Shown piece by piece: positions 57,560 through 64,000 of a DNA stretch of 64,000 nt (its first letter is position 1; the number at the start of each line of letters is the position of its first letter). A program made the translations under genes and the position numbers. A model generated the notes under the pieces. That model saw only the letters and a program-made list of their open reading frames with translations, did not search any database and was not told where the DNA came from. Source of the DNA: Thalassobacillus devorans (GTDB lineage: Bacteria > Bacillota > Bacilli > Bacillales > Halobacillaceae); assembly GCF_900176565.1 (NCBI RefSeq), contig NZ_FXEH01000003.1:124001-188000 (forward strand). The letters are read 5' to 3'.

Positions 57560-58003
57560 ATGAAAAAAGATGTAGACGACTATTTACAAGAAGGAATCTA
57601 TGGGGCGAAGGAGACAAAGCCGGCAGAGAGAAAACGTTTTTTAGGTTCGCTTCGGGAAAGAATTGTATTTGCCCTTACGAAGGGGCAAGTAATGAGAAAA
57701 AAGGGATTGGCTGAATTAGAGGCAGAGTTAAAAAAACATCCGGATGCAAAGTTGCTTTTAAATGGCAATATCAGTTACCGATTTTTGAAGGACTATCGAT
57801 TGTTAGCTGATAAATACGGCGTTCATTCCACCTCGATTTCCAACCGGGAGGCGGAAACGGATATTGGTGCGGTATTAACTTACGATCATGCCATCGATAA
57901 AGAGCAGATATTTTTAGAAGAAAAGGAAGAAACAAACGAAGAGAATAAATCAGAAGCAATTAGTGTCACTCGTCTTTTGAAAAAAATCTTCACTGGCAAA
58001 TAA
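57560..58003 (+). CDS. YueI-like DUF1694 protein
   Basis: A 147-residue cytosolic protein of the YueI family: DDYLQEGIYGAKETKPAERK, FLGSLRERIVFALTKGQVM and AETDIGAVLTYDHAIDKE are typical; the fold is related to L30e-like RNA-binding proteins, but the role is unknown. Sixty bp after the lipid kinase, ribosome site TTAGGAGAG. Confidence 0.88.
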   Translation: MKKDVDDYLQEGIYGAKETKPAERKRFLGSLRERIVFALTKGQVMRKKGLAELEAELKKHPDAKLLLNGNISYRFLKDYRLLADKYGVHSTSISNREAETDIGAVLTYDHAIDKEQIFLEEKEETNEENKSEAISVTRLLKKIFTGK

Positions 58004-58004
58004 A

Positions 58005-58041
58005 ACAATCCCCAAGTCATGATAACGCGACTTGGGGATTG
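58005..58041. terminator. Bidirectional terminator
   Basis: ACAATCCCCAAGTC and GACTTGGGGATTGT around a 10-base loop, between convergent genes. Confidence 0.85.
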
Positions 58042-58049
58042 TTCTGTAA

Positions 58050-58586
58050 TCAAGCGTTTGATTCTGCTTGTTCTTGTCTTTTTTTCATTCGTTTAGTCAA
58101 GAAGCCGCCTTTGAATGTGCGTGGTTCGTAGGAGACGACGAAAGCTTTAGGATCCATATGGTCAATGATCTCCATAAACTCTCTTTCCCGGTTCCTTTTT
58201 GCTAATACATCCAGTCGGTAACGGTGATCTTCAATTCCTTCCCCTACATAAGTGGTCACGCCGAAGCCGGAAGAACGAAGGGTTTTTACTAAGTCCTCGT
58301 TCCGCTGCATTAAGTTGACCTGAAAGGTGACATATCCAATTTGGAGTTTTGCTTCCAACAGGCTTCCTAAAAAGAGCCCGAGCCCGAACCCGAATGCATA
58401 GGCGACCATATTCCATATATTTGAGAGGTCACTGAAAACCAGTCCTAAGGAAATGACATAAATAAAACCTTCAAAAATGCCAATGAAGGCAGCTACATTA
58501 CGAATCCCTTTTACAACAAGAATTGTCCTGATTGTAACGATCGGCACCAAGACTAATTGGGCCACAAAGATAATTAATGCTTCCAT
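58050..58586 (-). CDS. UPF0316/YebE-like membrane protein (DUF2179)
   Basis: A 178-residue protein with three membrane helices (ALIIFVAQLVLVPIVTI; VAAFIGIFEGFIYVISLGLV; NMVAYAFGFGLGLFLGSLLE) and a cytosolic DUF2179 domain (LRSSGFGVTTYVGEGIEDHR; REFMEIIDHMDPKAFVVSYE). DUF2179 can bind nucleotides; function unknown. The ATG at 58586 is preferred over the TTG at 58598 because GGAGTG abuts the latter. Confidence 0.87.
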   Translation of the reverse strand: MEALIIFVAQLVLVPIVTIRTILVVKGIRNVAAFIGIFEGFIYVISLGLVFSDLSNIWNMVAYAFGFGLGLFLGSLLEAKLQIGYVTFQVNLMQRNEDLVKTLRSSGFGVTTYVGEGIEDHRYRLDVLAKRNREREFMEIIDHMDPKAFVVSYEPRTFKGGFLTKRMKKRQEQAESNA

Positions 58587-58809
58587 TCCATACAACACTC
58601 CAAGCTAAGTCGTTTTAATTTCAATTATAATACTTCATTACCTCTAAAACTATTAAGGAAACTTTAAATTTATACTTTAAGAAAGTGAATTATGAGAAAA
58701 CCTTTGTTACTTATAATGAGTAGTAGTTTTTTCTGAGCGTTTGATGTTTTGGCAGTCTGGTTGGATGGGTATATTTCTAGAAGATTTTTAAAGTAAAGGA
58801 GAAATTATT

Positions 58810-60225
58810 ATGTCCCCGGACCAGATTGGTTTTGCGTTAATTTATATATCCATCTTTCTACTATTGGGCAAGTTGATTCGTATTAAGGTCCCTCTTTTTC
58901 AGAATTTATTTTTACCTTCTTCCATTATCGGTGGGTTTTTAGCATTGATTTTGGGCCCGCAGGTGCTTGGGAAGATTGCTTCTTCCTTTGTTTCTGAAAA
59001 CCATTTTTTGACTAATGGGGTAATGACAGAAGGAATCACCCAGGTATGGGAAGCACTGCCAGGATTAATGATCAATATTGTATTCGCAGCGTTATTCCTC
59101 GGTGCTACTACACCAACCTTAAAGAAGATTTGGAATTATGGCGGGCCGCAGCTGGCCTTTGGGTGGGCCATCGGCTGGGGGCAGTATGTTATTGGTCTGC
59201 TGGTCGTATTATTGATACTGGTGCCATTTTACGATATACCTCCAATGGCCGGTGCTCTTATTGAAGTAGCTTTCGAGGGCGGCCATGGTACAGCAGCTGG
59301 TATGGCCGGTACTTTCGAAGAACTTGGATTCCCGGAAGCCTTTGATCTCGCTATCGGACTAGCAACGGTCGGTATATTATCCGGTGTCATTTTTGGTATT
59401 ATCTTAATCAACTGGGGAATTCGCAGAGGGAAAACCAAACTGGTTAAAGATGTAAAAGACTTTTCGCGCTTGAAAAAGCAGGGTATTATGGAATTCCAAA
59501 ACCGTGAGCCGGCAGCGAGCATGACGCTTCGACCGGAATCAATCGAACCATTATCGTTCCATTTCGCCATTGTTTCTTTGGCTGTTTTAATCGGTTATGT
59601 TTTATTACAAGGATTAATTTGGCTTGAAAGTGTAACTTGGGGAGCGTGGACAGGCAGTGAAGTACTCACTTATGTACCATTGTTCCCAATCGCTATGATT
59701 GGCGGAATTCTGTTGCAATTGATTTTTGATAAAACGGATCATCATGAAGTGCTCGACCGAAGAATGATCGCGCGTATTCAAGGCTTTGCACTGGATGTAC
59801 TTATTCTAACAGCCATTGCCTCTGTCTCAATTGACGTTATTGGTGAATACTTTGTTCCTTTCATTGTACTGGCAGTAGCTGGTGTGACATGGAATATTGT
59901 CGGTTTCCTGATTTTAGCACCACGAATTATCCCGAACTACTGGTTTGAACGAGGGATCGGTGACTTCGGGCAATCGATGGGTGTCACAGCAACCGGACTC
60001 TTGCTTATGAGGATTACAGATCCGGATAATGAATCCCCTGCGTTTGAAGCATTCGGGTATAAGCAGCTGATCTATGAACCTGTACTGGGGGGCGGACTCG
60101 TTACGGCATTATCCGTTCCAATTGTTGCCCAATTCGGGGCAATACCTATGCTGGTAGTCTCCGCGATTATGTCTATTATTGGAATTCTAACCGGACTATT
60201 CTATTTCGGCAAAAATAGGGCCTGA
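58810..60225 (+). CDS. Sodium/glutamate symporter (GltS-like)
   Basis: Na+-coupled carrier, 471 residues with about 12 helices. LPSSIIGGFLALILGPQVLG, a reentrant-type segment EVAFEGGHGTAAGMAGTFEE, and the C-half repeat IGDFGQSMGVTATGLLLMRI are the paired GGHG/TG loops of GltS-type transporters. Slightly longer than E. coli GltS. Ribosome site AAAGGAG. Glutamate is likely; other dicarboxylates possible. Confidence 0.87.
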   Translation: MSPDQIGFALIYISIFLLLGKLIRIKVPLFQNLFLPSSIIGGFLALILGPQVLGKIASSFVSENHFLTNGVMTEGITQVWEALPGLMINIVFAALFLGATTPTLKKIWNYGGPQLAFGWAIGWGQYVIGLLVVLLILVPFYDIPPMAGALIEVAFEGGHGTAAGMAGTFEELGFPEAFDLAIGLATVGILSGVIFGIILINWGIRRGKTKLVKDVKDFSRLKKQGIMEFQNREPAASMTLRPESIEPLSFHFAIVSLAVLIGYVLLQGLIWLESVTWGAWTGSEVLTYVPLFPIAMIGGILLQLIFDKTDHHEVLDRRMIARIQGFALDVLILTAIASVSIDVIGEYFVPFIVLAVAGVTWNIVGFLILAPRIIPNYWFERGIGDFGQSMGVTATGLLLMRITDPDNESPAFEAFGYKQLIYEPVLGGGLVTALSVPIVAQFGAIPMLVVSAIMSIIGILTGLFYFGKNRA

Positions 60226-60235
60226 CACCTAAAAG

Positions 60236-60267
60236 GCAGGAAACAAAAATTGTTTCCTGCTCTTTTT
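60236..60267 (+). terminator. Terminator after gltS-like gene
   Basis: GCAGGAAACA, loop AAAAT, TGTTTCCTGC, then TCTTTTT. Confidence 0.9.
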
Positions 60268-60356
60268 CAGGTTAAGTCAGTAATAATTATTTCCTGGGGA
60301 ATATTGTTGAATGGTGAAAATAAATGTAAAATGGTAGTATCTAACAGGGGAAAAGA

Positions 60357-60989
60357 GTGGATGGAGAAATGGATATAAAAAATATGCAGCAAATGATACA
60401 GGTGCAGGCGATGTCAGCCATCCATGGAGGAAAAAACGCAATGGCAGACAGTTTGATGGATATGGCTTTTCAAAGCCTGTTAAAGGCTGCTATCGGTACA
60501 GAAACGAAGCAGCGATCACCAGCTTCCCAACCTGTAAATACGCTGCCTGCTTTTCAGCCCCAACCTAACCCTGCCACATTTTCTTTACGTTCATCCAGCG
60601 ATCTGGTGCAAAAAGGAAACGATCCAATCCAACAGCTGATTGATAAAGCATCCCAAACATTTGACGTGAAAAAGAGCTTGATTCGCTCTGTTATCCAACA
60701 TGAATCGAACTTTAATGCGGAAGCAGTCAGCCAGGCTGGGGCGCAGGGACTGATGCAACTGATGCCCGCTACCGCAAAAGGACTTGGTGTCACTAATGCT
60801 TTTGATCCTGAACAAAATGTCATGGCAGGGACAAAATATTTAAAGCAAATGCTGGATCGCTATGATGGAAATGATGCCTTAGCATTGGCCGCCTATAATG
60901 CAGGTCCTGGAAATGTAGATAAGTTTGGCGGGATACCTCCATTCAAAGAAACAGAGAATTATGTACGAAATGTATTGGCCAAAGTATAA
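60357..60989 (+). CDS. cwlQ: Lytic transglycosylase (CwlQ/YjbJ-like)
   Basis: SLT-type peptidoglycan transglycosylase, 210 residues. Catalytic Glu in IRSVIQHESNFNAEAVSQAG, with GLMQLMPATAKGLGV, NVMAGTKYLKQML and ALAAYNAGPGNVDKFGGIPP. N-terminal ~95 residues are a low-complexity linker with no signal peptide, as in B. subtilis CwlQ. GTG 60357 fits AGGGG spacing; ATG 60369 is the alternative. Cleaves glycan strands to anhydromuropeptides. Confidence 0.88.
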   Translation: MDGEMDIKNMQQMIQVQAMSAIHGGKNAMADSLMDMAFQSLLKAAIGTETKQRSPASQPVNTLPAFQPQPNPATFSLRSSSDLVQKGNDPIQQLIDKASQTFDVKKSLIRSVIQHESNFNAEAVSQAGAQGLMQLMPATAKGLGVTNAFDPEQNVMAGTKYLKQMLDRYDGNDALALAAYNAGPGNVDKFGGIPPFKETENYVRNVLAKV

Positions 60990-60990
60990 A

Positions 60991-61034
60991 ACAAGACCGC
61001 ATGGCAGGAGTTATTCTCCTTCATGCGGTCTTGT
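60991..61034. terminator. Bidirectional terminator
   Basis: ACAAGACCGCATG and CATGCGGTCTTGT between convergent genes. Confidence 0.85.
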
Positions 61035-61042
61035 TCGTTAGA

Positions 61043-61594
61043 TTAATCTTCTGTCGGCAGGTTTTTGCTCATTTCTATATATTCGACAAAAACGTTGGCA
61101 AGCACTTTCAAGCGGTTGATGACATCTTCATCAATTAATTCTCCTTGTGTGGAGAAATGGTTCGTATGGCTGTAGACATAGTTTGGTGTAACAAGACATC
61201 GGAAATAGTTCAGTATTGGCTTCAGCTGATTCTCAATGACAAGGTGATGCTGTTGTGTACCTCCATTTGCCACGATGGATACAGGTTTATATCGCATGGC
61301 ACGCGGAGATAGACCATCAAAAAGGTTTTTAAGAGTGCCTGGGATCGAACCTTGGAAGATCGGTGTGGCAATGATATAGGCATCAGCTTCTTCTACTTGT
61401 TTAATCAGCTTTTGCATATCGTCATTATATTGGTCATTCGGCCGACCATCAATGAATTGCATGTCATAGTCTTCCAGATTGATGATTTCCGTATCATATT
61501 TATCAGATACATCATTGATGAATTTTTCTGTTTCCTGCAGTAGGGTTTTTGTTTTATTCCCAACAATGGTGCCGTTGATTAAGGCGATTTTCAT
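61043..61594 (-). CDS. NADPH-dependent FMN reductase family protein
   Basis: Flavodoxin-fold FMN reductase of 183 residues: ALINGTIVGNKTKTLLQETE (FMN phosphate loop), ADAYIIATPIFQGSIPGTLK NLFDG and VANGGTQQHHLVIENQLKPI. Likely reduces FMN, azo or quinone compounds with NADPH; partner unknown. Ribosome site AAGGAGATG, spaced about 8 bases. Monocistronic. Confidence 0.87.
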   Translation of the reverse strand: MKIALINGTIVGNKTKTLLQETEKFINDVSDKYDTEIINLEDYDMQFIDGRPNDQYNDDMQKLIKQVEEADAYIIATPIFQGSIPGTLKNLFDGLSPRAMRYKPVSIVANGGTQQHHLVIENQLKPILNYFRCLVTPNYVYSHTNHFSTQGELIDEDVINRLKVLANVFVEYIEMSKNLPTED

Positions 61595-61772
61595 CCCTTT
61601 TCATCTCCTTTATCAGAAAGTGATACGTTGTTTTGTGTTTCTTAGTCCATTGATAATGTTAAATCATTCGCTATAAATTAGCAATTATCGGCTTTTAAGG
61701 TTACATTTTATGAAAAAATTGTGTGAGAAAATAGGAGTATACCTAATCATATGGTTGGGAGGTAGAGATGTG

Positions 61773-62045
61773 ATGATTCGAATTTGGCGAAGAATCAAAT
61801 TTATATTTCAGGTGCGTCGATCGATTCCATTCTTAAAAGACTTTTTTACGTCGAAGGAAGTAAAAGGTTCACATAAAGGGTTGTCGGTGATTTTATTTCT
61901 GGCATATCTGATCTTTCCATTTGATCTAATTCCTGATTGGCTGGCGGTAATCGGGCTTGTCGATGACCTGGCGGTGCTGGCCTTCATTCTTCAGCGTATA
62001 GTAAAAATGGCGCCAGATTCCTTGAAAGAAAAGCATGGTCTTTAA
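61773..62045 (+). CDS. YkvA-like DUF1232 membrane protein
   Basis: A 90-residue protein with the DUF1232 motif SVILFLAYLIFPFDLIPDWL and VIGLVDDLAVLAFILQRIVK, i.e. one or two membrane helices around P-x-D-L-I-P-D. Function unknown. GGGAGGT precedes ATG 61773 (a GTG at 61770 is equally spaced); the frame upstream to 61710 has no ribosome site. Confidence 0.82.
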   Translation: MIRIWRRIKFIFQVRRSIPFLKDFFTSKEVKGSHKGLSVILFLAYLIFPFDLIPDWLAVIGLVDDLAVLAFILQRIVKMAPDSLKEKHGL

Positions 62046-62068
62046 AAAACTCAGTTAATTTCCCTTTT

Positions 62069-62287
62069 ACTCAAGTTCAGCTTCAAGATAGTGGGTCCGT
62101 TGCCATGAAAGGAATAGGATGGTCTGGGAAACGACTCGCTTTCCTGCGGGGGAACTGGCAAGCCTCCTCGGTCATTACACTCCCTGTGGGGTCTTGCCTA
62201 GTCCCTTCTCCCGCGGAAAGCGAATCCTTCCCCAACGCCCCTATACTCTCACAATCATCTCGAAATCAAGTCTTCGACTTTTCGGTC
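62069..62287. repeat. Interspersed hairpin repeat, copy 5
   Basis: Hybrid of the two subtypes: stem CTGGGAAACGACTCGCTTTC and CTGGCAAGCCTCCTCGG with CTGTGGGGTCTTGCCTAG, then the 3' part CCCGCGGAAAGCGAATCC, CCCCAACGCCCCTATACTCT and CGAAATCAAGTCTTCGACTT identical in blocks to copy 4. Contains no gene. Confidence 0.82.
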
Positions 62288-62408
62288 ATTTTATGCAAGA
62301 AGCCTCTTTTGTTAAATCAACAATTTTTACAGAGTTTTATAAAGTTTAAATTATTGCCGTTAAAGGAATAGAAGGTAATGAATGCAGATATTGGAAGGAG
62401 TGTTCTGA

Positions 62409-62828
62409 ATGAGTGAAGTACTTTTCACCGCACACGCAACAGCTGAAGGCGGTCGTGATGGACATGTTAAATCAGATGATGGGGTTATTGACTTAAATGT
62501 CGTAATGCCTAACGAAAAGAAAGATGAAACAGGTACAAATCCTGAACAGCTTTTTGCTGCTGCTTATGCCGCTTGTTATGATGGAGCATTGAATCTTGTA
62601 GCAAGTAAAGAGAAAAAGGATATTGAATCAACGTTAAAAGCTGATGTTAGTCTAATGAAAGATCCGGAAGATGGCGGCTTTAAAATTGGGGTCGTCTTAA
62701 ACATCGAAATTAAAGGAGTAACTCAAGAAGAGGCTGAATCATTAGCTCAGTCAGCCCATCAGGTATGCCCTTATTCTAAAGCAACTCGTGGGAATGTCGA
62801 TGTGCAGTTAAATCCTAAAGCCGTATAA
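62409..62828 (+). CDS. ohr: Organic hydroperoxide resistance protein (Ohr)
   Basis: Thiol peroxidase of the OsmC/Ohr family, 139 residues: GTNPEQLFAAAYAACYDGAL holds the peroxidatic Cys, and VCPYSKATRGNVDVQL the resolving Cys. Both are present, as is the Arg/Glu network region. Length normal. Ribosome site AAGGAGTG. It reduces organic peroxides; no ohrR regulator gene is adjacent. Confidence 0.92.
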   Translation: MSEVLFTAHATAEGGRDGHVKSDDGVIDLNVVMPNEKKDETGTNPEQLFAAAYAACYDGALNLVASKEKKDIESTLKADVSLMKDPEDGGFKIGVVLNIEIKGVTQEEAESLAQSAHQVCPYSKATRGNVDVQLNPKAV

Positions 62829-62898
62829 TAGATGTACAATAAGGTCTTGGGCTAGTGTAGTTCAAGGCCTTTCCTTATATTAATTTGAGGTGATCACG

Positions 62899-63540
62899 AT
62901 GAAAAGGCTCGTATTATTAAGCGAGTGGAAAGATGACATATCAAGTAAATTAGAACAAAGGATCAAGGATTTAATAGGGAAGGATCGACCGCAATTAGGT
63001 TATATTCCTTCTCAAACAGACCCTGATGGTACATATTATTTTCCAATGAAAAATCGACTGGACCGGCTTGGTATTTCTGATTATGTCTATTGTGATATCG
63101 ACGAGGCATTTGAAACTAGGGTCTTGGGGAATTTAGGTAACTGTGATGCTATATTTTTATCGGGAGGAAATACCTTTCATTTTTTAGCCAGACTAAGAGA
63201 GCGAGGAATGTTAAACTGGCTACGAGGCTATGTGAATAGAGGAGGGGTAGTCATCGGCGTCAGTGCAGGCGCCATGATAATGACCGATAAAATCAATGTT
63301 GCTGAATATGTCGATACCAAATATCTAGCAAGTTCGCAGTTATCTTCTTCTCAATATGGAGCCTTGGGGCTGGTAGACTTTTATTTTTACCCACACTGGA
63401 CGGAGGAACCTTCCCAACAAAGAGCGACCAAAGAGTTGAAAAGAAGCGATAATACAACCATATTTGCCTGTCCGGACGGAGGAGCTATCGTCATTGATGG
63501 CGATAAGCGAGAGTATTTTGACCATGTCATTGAATATTAG
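62899..63540 (+). CDS. Peptidase S51 (dipeptidase E-like)
   Basis: Serine peptidase of the PepE type, 213 residues: IFLSGGNTFHFLARLRERGM, nucleophile Ser in VVIGVSAGAMIMTDKI (G-x-S-A-G), and YFYPHWTEEPSQQRAT for the His. The family cuts Asp-X dipeptides or cyanophycin. The start at 62899 follows GAGGTGAT; an in-frame GTG at 62890 overlaps that site. A small membrane gene follows 15 bp later. Confidence 0.85.
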   Translation: MKRLVLLSEWKDDISSKLEQRIKDLIGKDRPQLGYIPSQTDPDGTYYFPMKNRLDRLGISDYVYCDIDEAFETRVLGNLGNCDAIFLSGGNTFHFLARLRERGMLNWLRGYVNRGGVVIGVSAGAMIMTDKINVAEYVDTKYLASSQLSSSQYGALGLVDFYFYPHWTEEPSQQRATKELKRSDNTTIFACPDGGAIVIDGDKREYFDHVIEY

Positions 63541-63555
63541 AGGAGGGAATGACAG

Positions 63556-63711
63556 ATGAGTAGTATCATCATCGTGATTGTTGTAGCGGTATTACTGGTA
63601 GCGAGTATCAGTTGGATGGTAAGGACAAAAAGAAAAAATATGGCATACGAAGCTGAAGCAGAAAAAAATATGGAGAAGGACCGTAGCCACGAACGTCCAC
63701 CAATGCCTTAG
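63556..63711 (+). CDS. Small single-span membrane protein (51 aa)
   Basis: Behind GAGGAGGG, ATG 63556 opens a 51-codon gene: one N-terminal membrane helix (MSSIIIVIVVAVLLVASISW) followed by a basic then highly charged tail (KRKNMAYEAEAEKNMEKDRS). It lies directly after the peptidase, probably in the same transcript. Not recognised. Confidence 0.72.
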   Translation: MSSIIIVIVVAVLLVASISWMVRTKRKNMAYEAEAEKNMEKDRSHERPPMP

Positions 63712-63720
63712 CCACACGGA

Positions 63721-63750
63721 AAGAGACCAGCTGAAACGCCGGTCTCTTTC
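63721..63750. terminator. Terminator between convergent genes
   Basis: AAAGAGACC and GGTCTCTTT around a 12-base loop. Confidence 0.75.
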
Positions 63751-63757
63751 GCTGCCT

Positions 63758-64000
63758 TCAGATCAGCAAAACCAGTATCTGCTTTGCGATAAAGAGAGCG
63801 ATGAGTAAACAGATGATGGTAAGAATCATCAGGAAGTGGTGGATATATTTTTTTAGAAATCTGGCCGTATGATCCGTCTGTTCCCCTGACTCAGTCATTT
63901 GTGGCTGGTGGTTATACCGTATCATATAGCCAATGATGATTACTAAGACAATCGTCAAGGAATTGAGTTGTCCATCTTTAAATAATTGATTAAGCGCCTT
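63758..64000 (-). CDS. Membrane protein, partial at window edge
   Basis: The frame is open from the right edge of the window to a stop at 63758; its N-terminus lies beyond 64000. About 80 residues are visible with two hydrophobic segments (LTIVLVIIIGYMIRY and FLMILTIICLLIALFIAKQI), joined by a polar loop. A TTG at 63958 is an internal codon rather than a proven start. Not recognised; a small membrane protein. Confidence 0.55.
   Translation of the reverse strand, partial: KALNQLFKDGQLNSLTIVLVIIIGYMIRYNHQPQMTESGEQTDHTARFLKKYIHHFLMILTIICLLIALFIAKQILVLLI

Overview
The window looks like a chromosomal segment of a Gram-positive, endospore-forming, probably halotolerant Bacillaceae (Halobacillus/Virgibacillus-like by general flavour; the genus cannot be fixed from here). 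Reasons: strong AGGAGG-type ribosome sites, short TTGACA/TATAAT promoters with 17-bp spacers, CcpA (cre) boxes, a spore-coat gene, a BCCT osmolyte carrier behind a sigma-B-like promoter, and many B. subtilis-type small families (YueI, YebE, YkvA, CwlQ, YtxH, YjdJ). No rRNA, tRNA, CRISPR array or prophage is visible.

Layout. 1-10.5 kb: an aerobic phenylacetyl-CoA (paa) cluster: epoxidase subunits paaABC, paaD, an EthD-like protein, two crotonases, an aldehyde dehydrogenase, 3-hydroxyacyl-CoA dehydrogenase, thiolase, then an acyl-CoA ligase. 10.5-12.5 kb: an IS3/IS150-type insertion sequence sitting inside a hairpin-forming interspersed repeat. 12.6-22.7 kb: assorted sugar, cell-wall, spore and osmotic genes. 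22.8-25.4 kb: PaaX-type regulator, PaaY-like hexapeptide protein and a nitronate monooxygenase/FabK-like flavoprotein. 26-29 kb: a three-gene ABC importer (TrpXYZ-like). 29.1-38 kb: thioesterase, phenylalanine dehydrogenase, a 2-oxoacid dehydrogenase complex (E1 alpha, E1 beta, E2), 4-hydroxyphenylpyruvate dioxygenase, a flavin-reductase-like protein, fumarylacetoacetate hydrolase and homogentisate dioxygenase. 38.0-38.8 kb: a type I toxin-antitoxin locus and a 21-bp-period repeat array. 38.8-42.4 kb: class I ribonucleotide reductase under a cobalamin riboswitch. 42.5-64 kb: metal efflux (CzrA/CDF), a LytS/LytT-CstA unit, an NDH-2, a glutamate symporter, cell-wall and stress genes.

How the genes work together. 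The main theme is aromatic amino-acid catabolism. Phenylalanine dehydrogenase would make phenylpyruvate; the adjacent E1/E2 genes are well placed to convert phenylpyruvate oxidatively to phenylacetyl-CoA, which the paa cluster opens and beta-oxidises to acetyl-CoA and succinyl-CoA. Tyrosine-derived 4-hydroxyphenylpyruvate goes through HppD, HmgA and FahA to fumarate and acetoacetate. The ABC importer between the two blocks may bring in the amino acids. CcpA-type boxes lie in front of paa, the acyl-CoA ligase, phenylalanine dehydrogenase and cstA, which suggests shared carbon-catabolite control. Not found in the window: paaE, paaK, a fused paaZ, a lipoamide dehydrogenase (E3) and a maleylacetoacetate isomerase.

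Scattered through the window are at least five loci carrying copies of a hairpin-forming intergenic repeat and two arrays of degenerate 20/21-bp repeats. Small genes of 32-51 codons (a toxin and three single-membrane-span proteins) are also annotated.
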